64,000 nucleotides of DNA from Marinimicrobium agarilyticum DSM 16975 (GTDB taxonomy: Bacteria > Pseudomonadota > Gammaproteobacteria > Pseudomonadales > Cellvibrionaceae). Shown piece by piece: positions 34,638 through 43,834 of the stretch; the stretch's first letter is position 1, and every line of letters begins with the position of its first letter. Under the pieces are notes generated by a model. The model was not told the DNA's origin, ran no database searches, and saw only the letters and a program-made list of their open reading frames with translations. The stretch spans positions 1-64,000 of the forward strand of contig NZ_AUHU01000012.1 of assembly GCF_000423345.1 (NCBI RefSeq), in the 5' to 3' direction. The translations under genes and the position numbers were made by a program.

Positions 34638-36983
34638 ATGAGACTCCTTACGATTAATAAAAGTATCTCAATTCTGATCTGTTCCCTGGCGCTCGCGGCC
34701 TGCGATTCCGACACGAAAGAACGTGAAAGCGACCCTAAGCCCCAAGCGCAACTTCTGGAAGTGTTGTATGACTTTGAAGAGGGAGTCAAAAGCAGCGTAA
34801 AACCCAGTAGTGCCAATCTTTCGCTGCAGCCCGGTCCCGAAGAAGGCAATGTGCTTTCGGTGGAGTTCAAAGCCACTGAAAGCAGCTATTCCGGCGTGAC
34901 CTTTAAGCCGGAAGCCCCTTGGGATTGGAGCCAATATGAGAGCTTCAACCTTCGGATGGACATGAAAAGTATCGGTGAACACTCGACGCAGATTTACCTG
35001 AACGTGGAAGACGCGGATGGCAATGTGTTCACCCGAAGTGTGAATGTTCCGGTGGGTGATTTCAAAACCTACTACGCCAAGATGTCCGGCCACGACATCG
35101 AAGGCACCTATGACGGTGACGATACCGAGCTTAACTTCTCCTCCGGTCTGAGGTCCAACCCACCCACTTGGGATTCAGAGGATGAGATGTTCGTCTGGAT
35201 GTGGGGCACTCAACAGCTCAACACCGCCAAGATTACTAAAATCAGCCTGAGCGTTCAGGGCGCCTTGTTCGATAAAAAAGTATTGATAGATGACATTCGG
35301 CTCGAGTCCAACCCCCCCATGAAGAAGGACTTCCTGGTGGGGATCGTGGACCGGTTTGGTCAGAATGCCAAAGTTGACTATCCGGGAAAAGTCCAATCCG
35401 AGGACGAGCTGATTCAGCGCCGAAAGGAAGAAACCGCTTCTCTCAAAGAAGGAATGATGGCGGATCGCTCCAAGTTTGGAGGCTGGAAAAATGGCCCACA
35501 GCTGGAGGCAACCGGGTACTTTCGTACCGAAAAGTACAACGGCAAGTGGTCCCTGGTGGACCCGGAAGGCTACCTGTACTTCGCCACCGGCCTGGATATT
35601 ATCCGACTTTCAAACACCACTACCATGACCGGCTATGATTACGATCAGGACTTGATCAAGAAGCGGGATAAAGACGAGCTGACCCCGGAAGACTCGATTG
35701 GTATGATTTCTGTCAGTGACGAAGCAAAGGCATCACGGTTTGTAGCGTCAGAAACACGGGCGAATATGTTCAAGTGGTTGCCAGGTTTCGATCATGAGCT
35801 GGCCAATCATTACAGCTACCGCCGGGATGCCCACTCGGGCCCACTCGATCATGGTGAAACCTTCAGCTTTTACCAGGCCAACCTGGAGCGTAAATACGGT
35901 GAAGAGACACCGAGCTCCTTCCTCAAGGACTGGGAGCGGGTCACTATTGCGCGCATGCTGAATTGGGGGTTCACGTCATTGGGCAACTGGACCGACCCAC
36001 AGTTCTACGACAACGAGACAATCCCGTACTTTGCCAACGGCTGGATCATCGGTGATTTCAAAACCGTATCCAGTGGCAATGACTTCTGGGGGCCCCTTCC
36101 GGATGTCTTTGATCCAAAATTCACTGAGCGTGCCAATGCCACTGCAGCGAAAGTCGCGCGCGAAGTGCAGGGCAGCCCATGGGCTGTTGGGGTCTTTATC
36201 GATAACGAAATGAGTTTCGGTCGTCCCGAATCCGATCAGCTGCGCTATGGCATTGTGATTAACACTCTGGGTCGAGATGCTAAGAGTGTGCCCACCAAGC
36301 GTGAATTTACCCGTGCGATGCGTGAGCGGTACGAGAGCATCGAAGCGCTGAATGCCGCCTGGGATATTGATCTGGCGAGTTGGGAAGCATTCGCCGAAGG
36401 CTTTGACCCCAAAGCGATTACCCCAGCGCAGCGCGAGGATTACTCCTCAATGCTGGAGCTTTATGCGTCCGAATACTATCGGATAGTCGACCAAGCGCTG
36501 GAGAAGCACATGCCGAACCATTTGTATTTGGGCTCTCGACTACCGGATTGGGGGATGCCGATTGAGGTAGTGCGCTCTGCCGCCAAGTATGTTGATGTCG
36601 TAAGTTACAACGCTTACAAAGAAGGGTTGACCAAAATCAAATGGGACTTTCTGAAAGATATTGATATGCCGAGCATTATCGGCGAATGGCACATTGGCGC
36701 TACTGATCGCGGACTGTTTCACCCGGGGTTGATTCACGCCTCCAGTCAGCAGGATCGGGCCCGGATGTACAAGGACTATATGAAGTCTCTGATCGATAAC
36801 CCGTACTTTGTGGGGGGGCATTGGTTCCAGTATATGGACTCGCCCATTACCGGACGCGCTTACGACGGGGAAAACTACAACGTCGGCTTTGTGGATGTGA
36901 CCGATACCCCCTATCCCGAAATGGTGGAAGCGGCGAAGGAGATTGGTGAATCTCTCTACCAGCGACGTTTTGACGCGAAGTAA
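34638..36983 (+). CDS. GH50 exo-type beta-agarase lipoprotein (copy 1)
   Basis: 781 residues with a lipoprotein signal (LICSLALAACDSD). Residues of about 40-225 form a carbohydrate-binding-like beta sandwich, followed by the GH50 barrel (YFRTEKYNGKWSLVDPEGYL, WGFTSLGNW). Probable catalytic residues are Glu524 in VFIDNEMSFG and Glu683 in SIIGEWHIGA. GH50 enzymes such as Aga50D release neoagarobiose from oligosaccharide ends, feeding GH117. A lipid anchor may place it in the periplasm or on the outer membrane. A second GH50 is at 59080. Confidence 0.9.
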   Translation: MRLLTINKSISILICSLALAACDSDTKERESDPKPQAQLLEVLYDFEEGVKSSVKPSSANLSLQPGPEEGNVLSVEFKATESSYSGVTFKPEAPWDWSQYESFNLRMDMKSIGEHSTQIYLNVEDADGNVFTRSVNVPVGDFKTYYAKMSGHDIEGTYDGDDTELNFSSGLRSNPPTWDSEDEMFVWMWGTQQLNTAKITKISLSVQGALFDKKVLIDDIRLESNPPMKKDFLVGIVDRFGQNAKVDYPGKVQSEDELIQRRKEETASLKEGMMADRSKFGGWKNGPQLEATGYFRTEKYNGKWSLVDPEGYLYFATGLDIIRLSNTTTMTGYDYDQDLIKKRDKDELTPEDSIGMISVSDEAKASRFVASETRANMFKWLPGFDHELANHYSYRRDAHSGPLDHGETFSFYQANLERKYGEETPSSFLKDWERVTIARMLNWGFTSLGNWTDPQFYDNETIPYFANGWIIGDFKTVSSGNDFWGPLPDVFDPKFTERANATAAKVAREVQGSPWAVGVFIDNEMSFGRPESDQLRYGIVINTLGRDAKSVPTKREFTRAMRERYESIEALNAAWDIDLASWEAFAEGFDPKAITPAQREDYSSMLELYASEYYRIVDQALEKHMPNHLYLGSRLPDWGMPIEVVRSAAKYVDVVSYNAYKEGLTKIKWDFLKDIDMPSIIGEWHIGATDRGLFHPGLIHASSQQDRARMYKDYMKSLIDNPYFVGGHWFQYMDSPITGRAYDGENYNVGFVDVTDTPYPEMVEAAKEIGESLYQRRFDAK

Positions 36984-37004
36984 TTTTCAGAGAAGGCCAA
37001 CACT

Positions 37005-39350
37005 ATGAAAAGACGAGACTTTATTAAAGCCGCTTCGGTCAGTCTGGGGGCGGCCATGGCCGTCCCAAGTGCTGCGGCACTCGCGGCGGCTAAACGCGAA
37101 AGGCTGACATCTGTGCGACCGCTGGCAGCGTCAATTCCCGTTCAACAACAGACGTGGCTCGGGGCTGATTTCTGGGGCAACCGTCTGCAGGATTGGCAAG
37201 CGCGAGACGGGCGCATCGAGTGTCTTCGGGGCGATCAAAACTTTGAGTGCCGCACAGTTTCCCTGCTTACGCGTTCGCTCAATAATCGTCACGAACCCGC
37301 CAGAATTCGAGTCACGGTGGGCACTTTGGACCCCGGCGCCGGTGGATTTTGTGGTCTGTTGTTAGGCGTCGGCGGCGGTAAATTGGATTATCGCTCGGCC
37401 TCCTTGGCTCAACGGTTTTCCGGAGTCGGCGGTGGCTTTATGGCTACCCTGGATACCAACGGAGGCTTGGGGTTCCGGGACTTCAGTGATCACGCCCATC
37501 CTCTGGCGTATGAAGCCATTGTTCGAGAGCGAGCGATTCAGGGCGCACCCGTGGGTGAACGGGAGATCGTATTGGATTGCCATATCGATCCGGTTCCCGG
37601 TGGACGTTTCGACGTGCGACTGGTCGCGTTTGATGCTGAAAGTGAGCAGGAACTGGGCTTTGTGGTCCGTACAGGAGTCTTGCCCCACGAGCTGGAAGGC
37701 GGCGTTATGCTGGTGTCCTCTCCTTCGGCAGAGGAGGGCGCAGGGGCCCGTTGGTGGTTCAAGGATGTGCAAACCGGTGGCAAGAAAGTGACCGAAGCGG
37801 ATGGAAATGCGTTGGGGCCAGTCATGGGGTGCATGTACTCTCTGAATGGCAAGACCCTGAAGTTGACGGCGCAATTCATGCCGCTCTCGACCGACGCTCA
37901 CCCGGCCGCTTGCCTTGAAGTGAAGCGTAAAAAAGGTGACGTCTGGCAGCGAATCGACACCGCTCGGATCGAAGACGGCTATATCGCCCGGTTTCGCCGC
38001 GATGACTGGACCTCGTCGGAGGCTTACGACTACCGAATCACTTTCGCCGAGTCCCAACCATCCCCGCTGTTTGAAGGGAGCATAGCGGCTGATTCCGGCG
38101 GCGAACATCCCCTGAATATTGCGCTGTTCTCCTGTATTTTGCCAACCGCGAAAAGTCTGGATGATGGTTTTTACAAACCGGCCATTCCACAGGAGCGAAC
38201 GTTGGGGCGTTACACGCTGGACAACATTCTGTTTCCGCACCGGGAGCTGGTGTCGAACTGCCAGACACACGACCCGGACCTGTTTGTGTTTTGTGGTGAC
38301 CAATACTACGAGACGTATCCCACTCGGGTTGGCCGTAATACCCCGGATGCGAAGCTCGATACCTTATATCGCTGGTACCTGTGGTACTGGACCTTCCGCG
38401 ACTCGATACGGCACAAACCCTCCATTGTGTTGGTGGATGACCACGATATTCTCCAGGGTAACCTCTGGGGGCAGGGCGGTGTTTCCGGTGGCGACGCCGA
38501 GGAAGATGGCGGTTTCAAACACGAAATTGACCTGGTGCGGATGGTCTATCGGGTTCAGTGTGGCCACAACCCGGATGGCTATGACCCTACCCCGATCAAG
38601 GGCGGAATTCCCGTCAGCTATGGCTCGTTTATCTATGGCGGTGTGAACTTTGCTTTCGTGGAAGATCGAAAGTTTAAATCTCCACCCGACTACGATGCTG
38701 ATCCGTTGACCGTGAAAGGCGAACTCCTGGGCGAACGTCAGGAACGTTTTCTCGCTGAGTGGGCAGAAACCTACCCGGAACTACCCAAGATGGTGTTGAC
38801 CGCCTCGATTTGGGGTTCCCCTCAAACAGACGAACACGGGAAGCCGCTGCTGGACTACGATGCCAATGGCTACCCACCCGATGGGCGTCGGCGGGCACTG
38901 CAGTTGATTCAGAAAGCCGGTGCGATTGTGCTCTCTGGTGACCAGCACCTGGGAATGATGTGCGTTCAGGGCGTAGATGATTACGAGGACGGCCCTCTGT
39001 TTTTCTCTGGGCCCGCAGCGGCCGCGTTTTGGCAGCGCTGGTTTGAGGGCTATGGAAAGTTGGAAAACCCGAGAAATGACGACCCCAATACCGGCCATTT
39101 TGTCGATACCTTCGGCAACAAGATGCGGGTGTTGGCCGTGGCCAACCCGAGAGTGTCCCACGCGACCTTCGAGGAGGGTAATGACAGCTGGGGCAAATTC
39201 TTATTTGACCATCGTTTAAAAAGCGAGGGCTATGGCTTGGTTCGGGTCAATACTCGGAAGCAGAAGGTCGTGTTTGAGTGTTGGCCCTGGCAGGCCGATC
39301 CTAAGAAGGACGATCAGTTTGAAGGGTGGCCGTTGGAGGTGTCGCTGTAA
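37005..39350 (+). CDS. Tat-exported PhoD-like phosphatase/phosphodiesterase with extra N-terminal domain
   Basis: 781 residues. The N-terminus MKRRDFIKAASVSLG is a Tat signal. Residues of about 45-270 resemble a lectin-like (LamG-type) beta domain. The C-terminal part is PhoD-like: ALFSCILP, FVFCGDQYYETYP, LVDDHDILQGNLWG and VLSGDQHLG supply metal ligands of a metallophosphatase. It sits between GH50 and the TRAP genes, 21 bp after GH50. PhoD enzymes hydrolyse phosphodiesters and phosphomonoesters with Ca/Fe; a role on a substituted galactan or in phosphate supply is possible, but its job in agar breakdown is unknown. Confidence 0.75.
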   Translation: MKRRDFIKAASVSLGAAMAVPSAAALAAAKRERLTSVRPLAASIPVQQQTWLGADFWGNRLQDWQARDGRIECLRGDQNFECRTVSLLTRSLNNRHEPARIRVTVGTLDPGAGGFCGLLLGVGGGKLDYRSASLAQRFSGVGGGFMATLDTNGGLGFRDFSDHAHPLAYEAIVRERAIQGAPVGEREIVLDCHIDPVPGGRFDVRLVAFDAESEQELGFVVRTGVLPHELEGGVMLVSSPSAEEGAGARWWFKDVQTGGKKVTEADGNALGPVMGCMYSLNGKTLKLTAQFMPLSTDAHPAACLEVKRKKGDVWQRIDTARIEDGYIARFRRDDWTSSEAYDYRITFAESQPSPLFEGSIAADSGGEHPLNIALFSCILPTAKSLDDGFYKPAIPQERTLGRYTLDNILFPHRELVSNCQTHDPDLFVFCGDQYYETYPTRVGRNTPDAKLDTLYRWYLWYWTFRDSIRHKPSIVLVDDHDILQGNLWGQGGVSGGDAEEDGGFKHEIDLVRMVYRVQCGHNPDGYDPTPIKGGIPVSYGSFIYGGVNFAFVEDRKFKSPPDYDADPLTVKGELLGERQERFLAEWAETYPELPKMVLTASIWGSPQTDEHGKPLLDYDANGYPPDGRRRALQLIQKAGAIVLSGDQHLGMMCVQGVDDYEDGPLFFSGPAAAAFWQRWFEGYGKLENPRNDDPNTGHFVDTFGNKMRVLAVANPRVSHATFEEGNDSWGKFLFDHRLKSEGYGLVRVNTRKQKVVFECWPWQADPKKDDQFEGWPLEVSL

Positions 39351-39400
39351 CCTAGTCTTACACGGCCCTGTTGCGACACTTCCTGCTGGAGATCTGGTTT

Positions 39401-40396
39401 ATGATGCGCCAATACCGCGCTGCTCTGATTCTGTGCACGACAGTCGCGGTGACTCTGCTACTGATTATTCTCTGGCGTGTCGAGGGCACGCGGACGCTGC
39501 GTTGGGCACATGTTTATGAAATCAGTTCGCCGTTTCATCAACAGACGCTTATAGCGGCCAGGGAGTTCGAAGAGCGGACCAATGGCCGTTATCGTGTGCG
39601 TGTCTATCCGGCCTCGGCACTGGGAAAGGAAAGCGCCATCAACGAGTCACTGGCGCTGGGTGCCATTGACATTATCTATACTGGCGCTTCACTCGTCGCG
39701 AACGAGTATCCGCCGATTGCACTGTCTGATTTTCCGTATGCCATCGATAATTTTGAACATTGGCAGGCATACCGCGACTCGTCGTTGTTTGAGGAAATGG
39801 CGACAGCGTTCGGCCGGGCAACGGACACGGAAGTCATAGGGCTGACCTATTACGGTTTCCGGCATGTCACTGCAAACAAGCCGATTTTGCACCCGGATGA
39901 CATGCGGGGCCTGAAAATTCGCGTACCGAATGCGCCAATGTATCTGATCTTACCTAGAGCGACGCGTGCCAACGCAGCTCCGATGCCATTTTCGGAGGTT
40001 TATCTCGCATTGCAGCAGGGCGTGATCGACGCTCAGGAAAACCCGCTGACAACCATCCGGTTAAAGCGCTTTTACGAAGTACAGTCGCACATCAATCTGA
40101 CAGGGCATATAGCTCCCTCACTGCTGACTCTCGTGTCGCACCGGACTCTCGATGAGCTAGGCGAAGAGGATGCAGCGTTGCTCAAGGACGTAGCGGACAG
40201 AGCGGCGCGGCGGGCCTCTGAGGAGATTGCGGCCGACGAGGTTGAGCTGGTCGAGTGGTTTGTAGATAAGGGCCTGACTGTCACTGAGGTGGATCGAGAC
40301 GCGTTTCGAAAGGCTGTCGACGCCTATTTTGAGGACCATGCCTATCCATTCGATGCGTCTTACCTGACGCGACTGAGGGAGCTTGCGAAACCATGA
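39401..40396 (+). CDS. dctP: TRAP transporter substrate-binding protein (DctP type)
   Basis: About 331 residues from ATG 39401, chosen for GGAGA eight bases upstream. A membrane anchor or signal (LILCTTVAVTLLLIILW) precedes the DctP fold (FEERTNGRYRVRVYPASALG, GLKIRVPNAPMY with the Arg that grips a carboxylate, and QQGVIDAQENPLTTI). TRAP systems take up organic acids, mostly sugar acids, with sodium. Context suggests an agar-derived acid such as anhydrogalactonate or a galactonate. It overlaps dctQ by four bases. Confidence 0.85.
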   Translation: MMRQYRAALILCTTVAVTLLLIILWRVEGTRTLRWAHVYEISSPFHQQTLIAAREFEERTNGRYRVRVYPASALGKESAINESLALGAIDIIYTGASLVANEYPPIALSDFPYAIDNFEHWQAYRDSSLFEEMATAFGRATDTEVIGLTYYGFRHVTANKPILHPDDMRGLKIRVPNAPMYLILPRATRANAAPMPFSEVYLALQQGVIDAQENPLTTIRLKRFYEVQSHINLTGHIAPSLLTLVSHRTLDELGEEDAALLKDVADRAARRASEEIAADEVELVEWFVDKGLTVTEVDRDAFRKAVDAYFEDHAYPFDASYLTRLRELAKP

Positions 40397-40908
40397 ATAG
40401 TAGGTCGGCTGCCCGAATCCACTGGATCGACTGGCCTGCATTAGCGTTATTTGTGGCACTCGCCGCCATTGTGCTATTGCAGTTCCTGTCGAGGTACGTC
40501 CTCAATGACAGCGTCGCCTGGACAGAGGAAATTGCCCGGTACCTGTTAATAGGTGTGGCCTACGCCGGTTCGACGACCGCGCTTCGGAAAGGCGAACACA
40601 TTTTTCTTGAGGTCATCTACCGTCGCGTGTCCCTGGCCAGTATAAAACCGCTGGCGATTATGGTCGATCTCGTCAGCGTTGTGTTTCATGCGGTGCTGAC
40701 GCTGCTTGCCGTCTGGCTCTCGATTGAAGCAGATCGGCGTATGATTTCGGTCGATCTGCCAAAGAGTATCGTCTACTGGTTTGTTGCGGCAGCGCTGTTT
40801 TCCACCACAGTCGTTGCGGTATGGCGTCTCATCCAGAGAGCGGGTCTCAGTAGCCGTGAGATCCTGAGCGAAATCGATAGAAGTGCCGGGGACGAGGACG
40901 CCGTATGA
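40393..40908 (+). CDS. dctQ: TRAP transporter small membrane subunit (DctQ type)
   Basis: 171 residues with four membrane helices (near WPALALFVALAAIVLLQFL, YLLIGVAYAGSTTALR, FHAVLTLLAVWLSI and VYWFVAAALFSTTVVAVW). SVAWTEEIARYLLIG is the conserved block of the family. Start and stop overlap dctP and dctM by four bases each, giving tight coupling of the three subunits. Confidence 0.85.
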   Translation: MNSRSAARIHWIDWPALALFVALAAIVLLQFLSRYVLNDSVAWTEEIARYLLIGVAYAGSTTALRKGEHIFLEVIYRRVSLASIKPLAIMVDLVSVVFHAVLTLLAVWLSIEADRRMISVDLPKSIVYWFVAAALFSTTVVAVWRLIQRAGLSSREILSEIDRSAGDEDAV

Positions 40909-42188
40909 TGATATTGCTACTTGTACTGGTGCTTCTGTTTGCGCTGATTCTTTCCGGGGCGCCGGTTTATGTCGCACTGGGTCTGTCATCGCTCGCGTAT
41001 TTTCTCAGCGAGGGCATCGCTGGGGTTGCTGCCGCTCATACCATGATCGGCGGACTCGACAGCTTTACGCTGAGTGCCATTCCGTTTTTCATTCTTGCTG
41101 GGCACCTGATGAATGCCGCCGGCTTTACAGAGCGCATATTCGCTTTTGCGCGCGCGCTCGTCGGCTGGGCTCCGGGCGGCCTGGGGCATGTCAACATCGG
41201 TGCCAGCGTCGTGTTCGCCGGAATGTCAGGTGCTGCCGTTGCCGATGCTGGCGGTCTCGGCGCCGTCGAGATCAAAGCCATGCGCGATGCCGGCTATGAG
41301 CGTGGCTTTTCCGTGGGTGTTACGGCGGCCTCATCGACGATCGGACCGATCATCCCCCCTTCGTTACCACTGATTGTTTACGGCGTGGTCGCCGAAGTGT
41401 CGATCGGGAGGTTGTTTGCAGCGGGTTTGCTGCCCGGGCTGATCATGGCGATCGCGCTGATGGTAATGGTGCATGTTACGGCGGTCCGCCGCGGCTTTCG
41501 GCGCGAGGCGGCGTTTTCGGTGCGATTCGCGCTGCGTGCTGCCAAATCCGCGATTTTGCCACTATTAACGCCGATCATCATTGTCGGCGGTATCGTATGT
41601 GGGGTTTTTACGCCGACCGAAGCGGCCATTGCCGCGGTGGCATTCACGATGCTAGTGGGTTGTGTCTTGTTCAGGACGCTACGTTGGCGGGCGATCCTTG
41701 ACGCCATGGTGGCAACGGTTGAGACAACAGCGTCCGTACTCATGATTGTTGCTTCGGCGGCGTTGTTCGCCTGGGTACTCACGGCGAATCAAGTCGCGGA
41801 TGGGCTCGCCAGTGGCTTGTTGGCCATGACCAGCGACAAGACGGCCGTTCTGCTGTTGATTATGGCCATTGTCTTTGTGGTCGGTTTTTTCATGGAAACG
41901 ATCGCCGCGATTACAATTCTCGCACCGCTGGTGCTACCTGTCGCGCTGTCTGTGGGCATTGACCCGGTTCATCTTGGGGTGGTGTTCGTGCTCAATCTGA
42001 TGATTGGCTTACTGACGCCGCCCGTTGGCATGGTTCTCTATGTATTGGCAAAGGTATCCAGAACGCCGTTCGAAGAATGTGTGCGTGCGACGCTGCCCTT
42101 TCTCGTGCCACTGTTCGGGGTGTTGTTATTACTGGTTTTCGTGCCTGAGATAGCGCTGTATTTGCCGGGTCTTCTGTTTGAAGATTGA
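40905..42188 (+). CDS. dctM: TRAP transporter large permease (DctM type)
   Basis: 427 residues with about 12 membrane helices. SGAPVYVALGLSSLAYFL, FFILAGHLMNAAGF, SASVVFAGMSGAAVADAGGL-like helices and IIPPSLPLIVYG are typical of the family. It carries the sodium-coupled transport path. It is the last gene of the plus-strand set; a hairpin at 42207-42226 lies between it and the convergent ferredoxin-reductase gene. Confidence 0.87.
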   Translation: MMILLLVLVLLFALILSGAPVYVALGLSSLAYFLSEGIAGVAAAHTMIGGLDSFTLSAIPFFILAGHLMNAAGFTERIFAFARALVGWAPGGLGHVNIGASVVFAGMSGAAVADAGGLGAVEIKAMRDAGYERGFSVGVTAASSTIGPIIPPSLPLIVYGVVAEVSIGRLFAAGLLPGLIMAIALMVMVHVTAVRRGFRREAAFSVRFALRAAKSAILPLLTPIIIVGGIVCGVFTPTEAAIAAVAFTMLVGCVLFRTLRWRAILDAMVATVETTASVLMIVASAALFAWVLTANQVADGLASGLLAMTSDKTAVLLLIMAIVFVVGFFMETIAAITILAPLVLPVALSVGIDPVHLGVVFVLNLMIGLLTPPVGMVLYVLAKVSRTPFEECVRATLPFLVPLFGVLLLLVFVPEIALYLPGLLFED

Positions 42189-42206
42189 TCGGAATTCTTT
42201 AAAGTA

Positions 42207-42226
42207 CCTGGCCTTACACGGCCAGG
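42207..42226. terminator. Hairpin between convergent dctM and ferredoxin reductase genes
   Basis: CCTGGCC pairs with GGCCAGG around a six-base loop and overlaps the last codons of the reductase gene. On the minus strand it is followed by TACTTTAAAG. Probably a weak bidirectional terminator. Confidence 0.5.
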
Positions 42227-43470
42227 TTACTGAGGGAGAGCTCTGTTGAGGGGTTGGCTAACGTTTCTTTGTTCACGGGTCGCCCCTCTTTAATCAGCTT
42301 GGTGCCGATAACGTAGGCTTTGGGTTGGTTGACGGCATCCACAGAGAGAAGTTGCTCGCCGCGGAAATACCATACCGAAAGCCGGGGCGGAGAGCTTTCG
42401 CTTTCCGTGCGGGTGACGATATTGTCATAACCGGCGGACAACCCCACAATCTGTAGCTTCACGTCGTACTGGTCGGACCAGAACCACGGAATGCTGTCGT
42501 AGTCACGTGGCGTTGCCGCAATGGCCGCTGCTGCAATTTTGCCTTGATCCACGGCATTCTGTACTGACTCCAGGCGTACCTTGCGGTCGTAGCGGGGGTT
42601 GTAGTGGAAGGTACAGTCGCCGATCGCGTAAATATCCGGATCACTGGTCCGGGCATGGGCATCGACCGCAATGCCGTTTTCAATGTCCAGGCCCGCCTCT
42701 TCAGCCAATTCAATATTGACGACGATGCCTACCCCGATAATCACCACATCGGCCTGGTATTGCGCGCCGTCCTCACACCTGACGCACGGTCTACCGTCGA
42801 CGTCGCCGAGTGAAACCACATTCTTCTGCGTGTGAATGGCAACGTTATTGTCCCGGTGTAACTGCTCGAAAAAAGCGGACAACTCCGGGCTGGTCACTCG
42901 CGCCAGCACACGCTCTTCCCGCTCAACAACGGTCACAGAAACCCCCATTTTGGTGAGCGAAGCGGCCGCTTCGAGCCCGATGTAACCACCCCCGATCACC
43001 ACAGCACGCTTGCCCTGGGCAGGTGCAACGGCGGCTTTGATGTGATGAACGTCGGTGGCGGTTCTGAGCGGGAATACAGCGGCCGTAGTATCAATGCCCT
43101 GAATGGGCGGGATAATGGGCGAGGCTCCAACGGCCAGAATCAGTTTTGAGTAGGCCAGCGTCTCGCCGTTATCCAGCAGCAGTGTTTTTCGGCCGCGATC
43201 AATAGAGGCCACTGTCACGCCGGGCATCAATTCAATGTTGTTGTGGTGGTAAGCGCTTTCAGGCTTGAGAAGAATGCTGTTGATACCGTCGTCCGAGGTC
43301 AAAAATGCCTTTGACAGCGGTGGCCGGTGATACGGTAAAGCGTCATCTTTGTCGACCAGTATGATGCGTCCGGTCCAACCCTCTTTTCTCAGCGCAAACG
43401 CGCTATTGACACCGCCGTGGCTTGCACCAACGATGACACAGACGGCCTCTTGTTCGGAGGAATAGGCCAT
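42214..43470 (-). CDS. FAD-dependent ferredoxin reductase for the P450
   Basis: 418 residues. Two dinucleotide-binding folds: GASHGGVNSAFALRKEGW for FAD (normally GxGxxG, here GASHGG) and VVIGGGYIGLEAAASL for NAD(P). LPYHRPPLSKAFL and the GDCTFH block are typical of putidaredoxin/rubredoxin-reductase-like enzymes. It follows the ferredoxin gene by two bases. It would pass electrons from NAD(P)H to the ferredoxin and then to the P450. Confidence 0.85.
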   Translation of the reverse strand: MAYSSEQEAVCVIVGASHGGVNSAFALRKEGWTGRIILVDKDDALPYHRPPLSKAFLTSDDGINSILLKPESAYHHNNIELMPGVTVASIDRGRKTLLLDNGETLAYSKLILAVGASPIIPPIQGIDTTAAVFPLRTATDVHHIKAAVAPAQGKRAVVIGGGYIGLEAAASLTKMGVSVTVVEREERVLARVTSPELSAFFEQLHRDNNVAIHTQKNVVSLGDVDGRPCVRCEDGAQYQADVVIIGVGIVVNIELAEEAGLDIENGIAVDAHARTSDPDIYAIGDCTFHYNPRYDRKVRLESVQNAVDQGKIAAAAIAATPRDYDSIPWFWSDQYDVKLQIVGLSAGYDNIVTRTESESSPPRLSVWYFRGEQLLSVDAVNQPKAYVIGTKLIKEGRPVNKETLANPSTELSLSNLAV

Positions 43471-43472
43471 GT

Positions 43473-43781
43473 TTAGTGAGCCACCTTGAGAATGATGCCA
43501 TCCAGTGCTTCAGACACGTCCAGCTGGCAGGACAGCCGGCTGTATTCGGAGACTTCATCGTCCAGCTCAAGCATGTCTTTCTCAATGTCATTGGGACCAC
43601 CGGTTTTCTCGAAGTCTTCCGGGCGGACGTGTACATGGCAGGTCGCACAGGAGCAAACGCCGCCGCAGTCCCCGTCAATACCCTGCACGCCGTTGTCGAC
43701 GGCCAGCTCCATAACCGTGCCTGTGGTGGCTTCTGCGGTGATGGTGTCGTTGTCTTGGGTAATAAAGGTAATTTTGGCCAT
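43473..43781 (-). CDS. [2Fe-2S] ferredoxin for the P450
   Basis: About 102 residues from ATG 43781, which has AGGTGA upstream. Cluster cysteines are seen in DCGGVCSCATCHVHV and later in SRLSCQLDV, the C-x5-C-x2-C...C layout of putidaredoxin/adrenodoxin-type ferredoxins. It lies between the P450 and reductase genes, making a class I three-part system. Confidence 0.88.
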   Translation of the reverse strand: MAKITFITQDNDTITAEATTGTVMELAVDNGVQGIDGDCGGVCSCATCHVHVRPEDFEKTGGPNDIEKDMLELDDEVSEYSRLSCQLDVSEALDGIILKVAH

Positions 43782-43834
43782 AAAAGTCACCTGATACAGT
43801 CATGATCGGTTTGTCGGTTTGTCGGTTATCGTGT

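Noticed and set aside
37362-38303. Minus-strand open frame opposite the PhoD-like gene
   Set aside because: Antisense shadow of a gene with clear Tat signal and metallophosphatase motifs.
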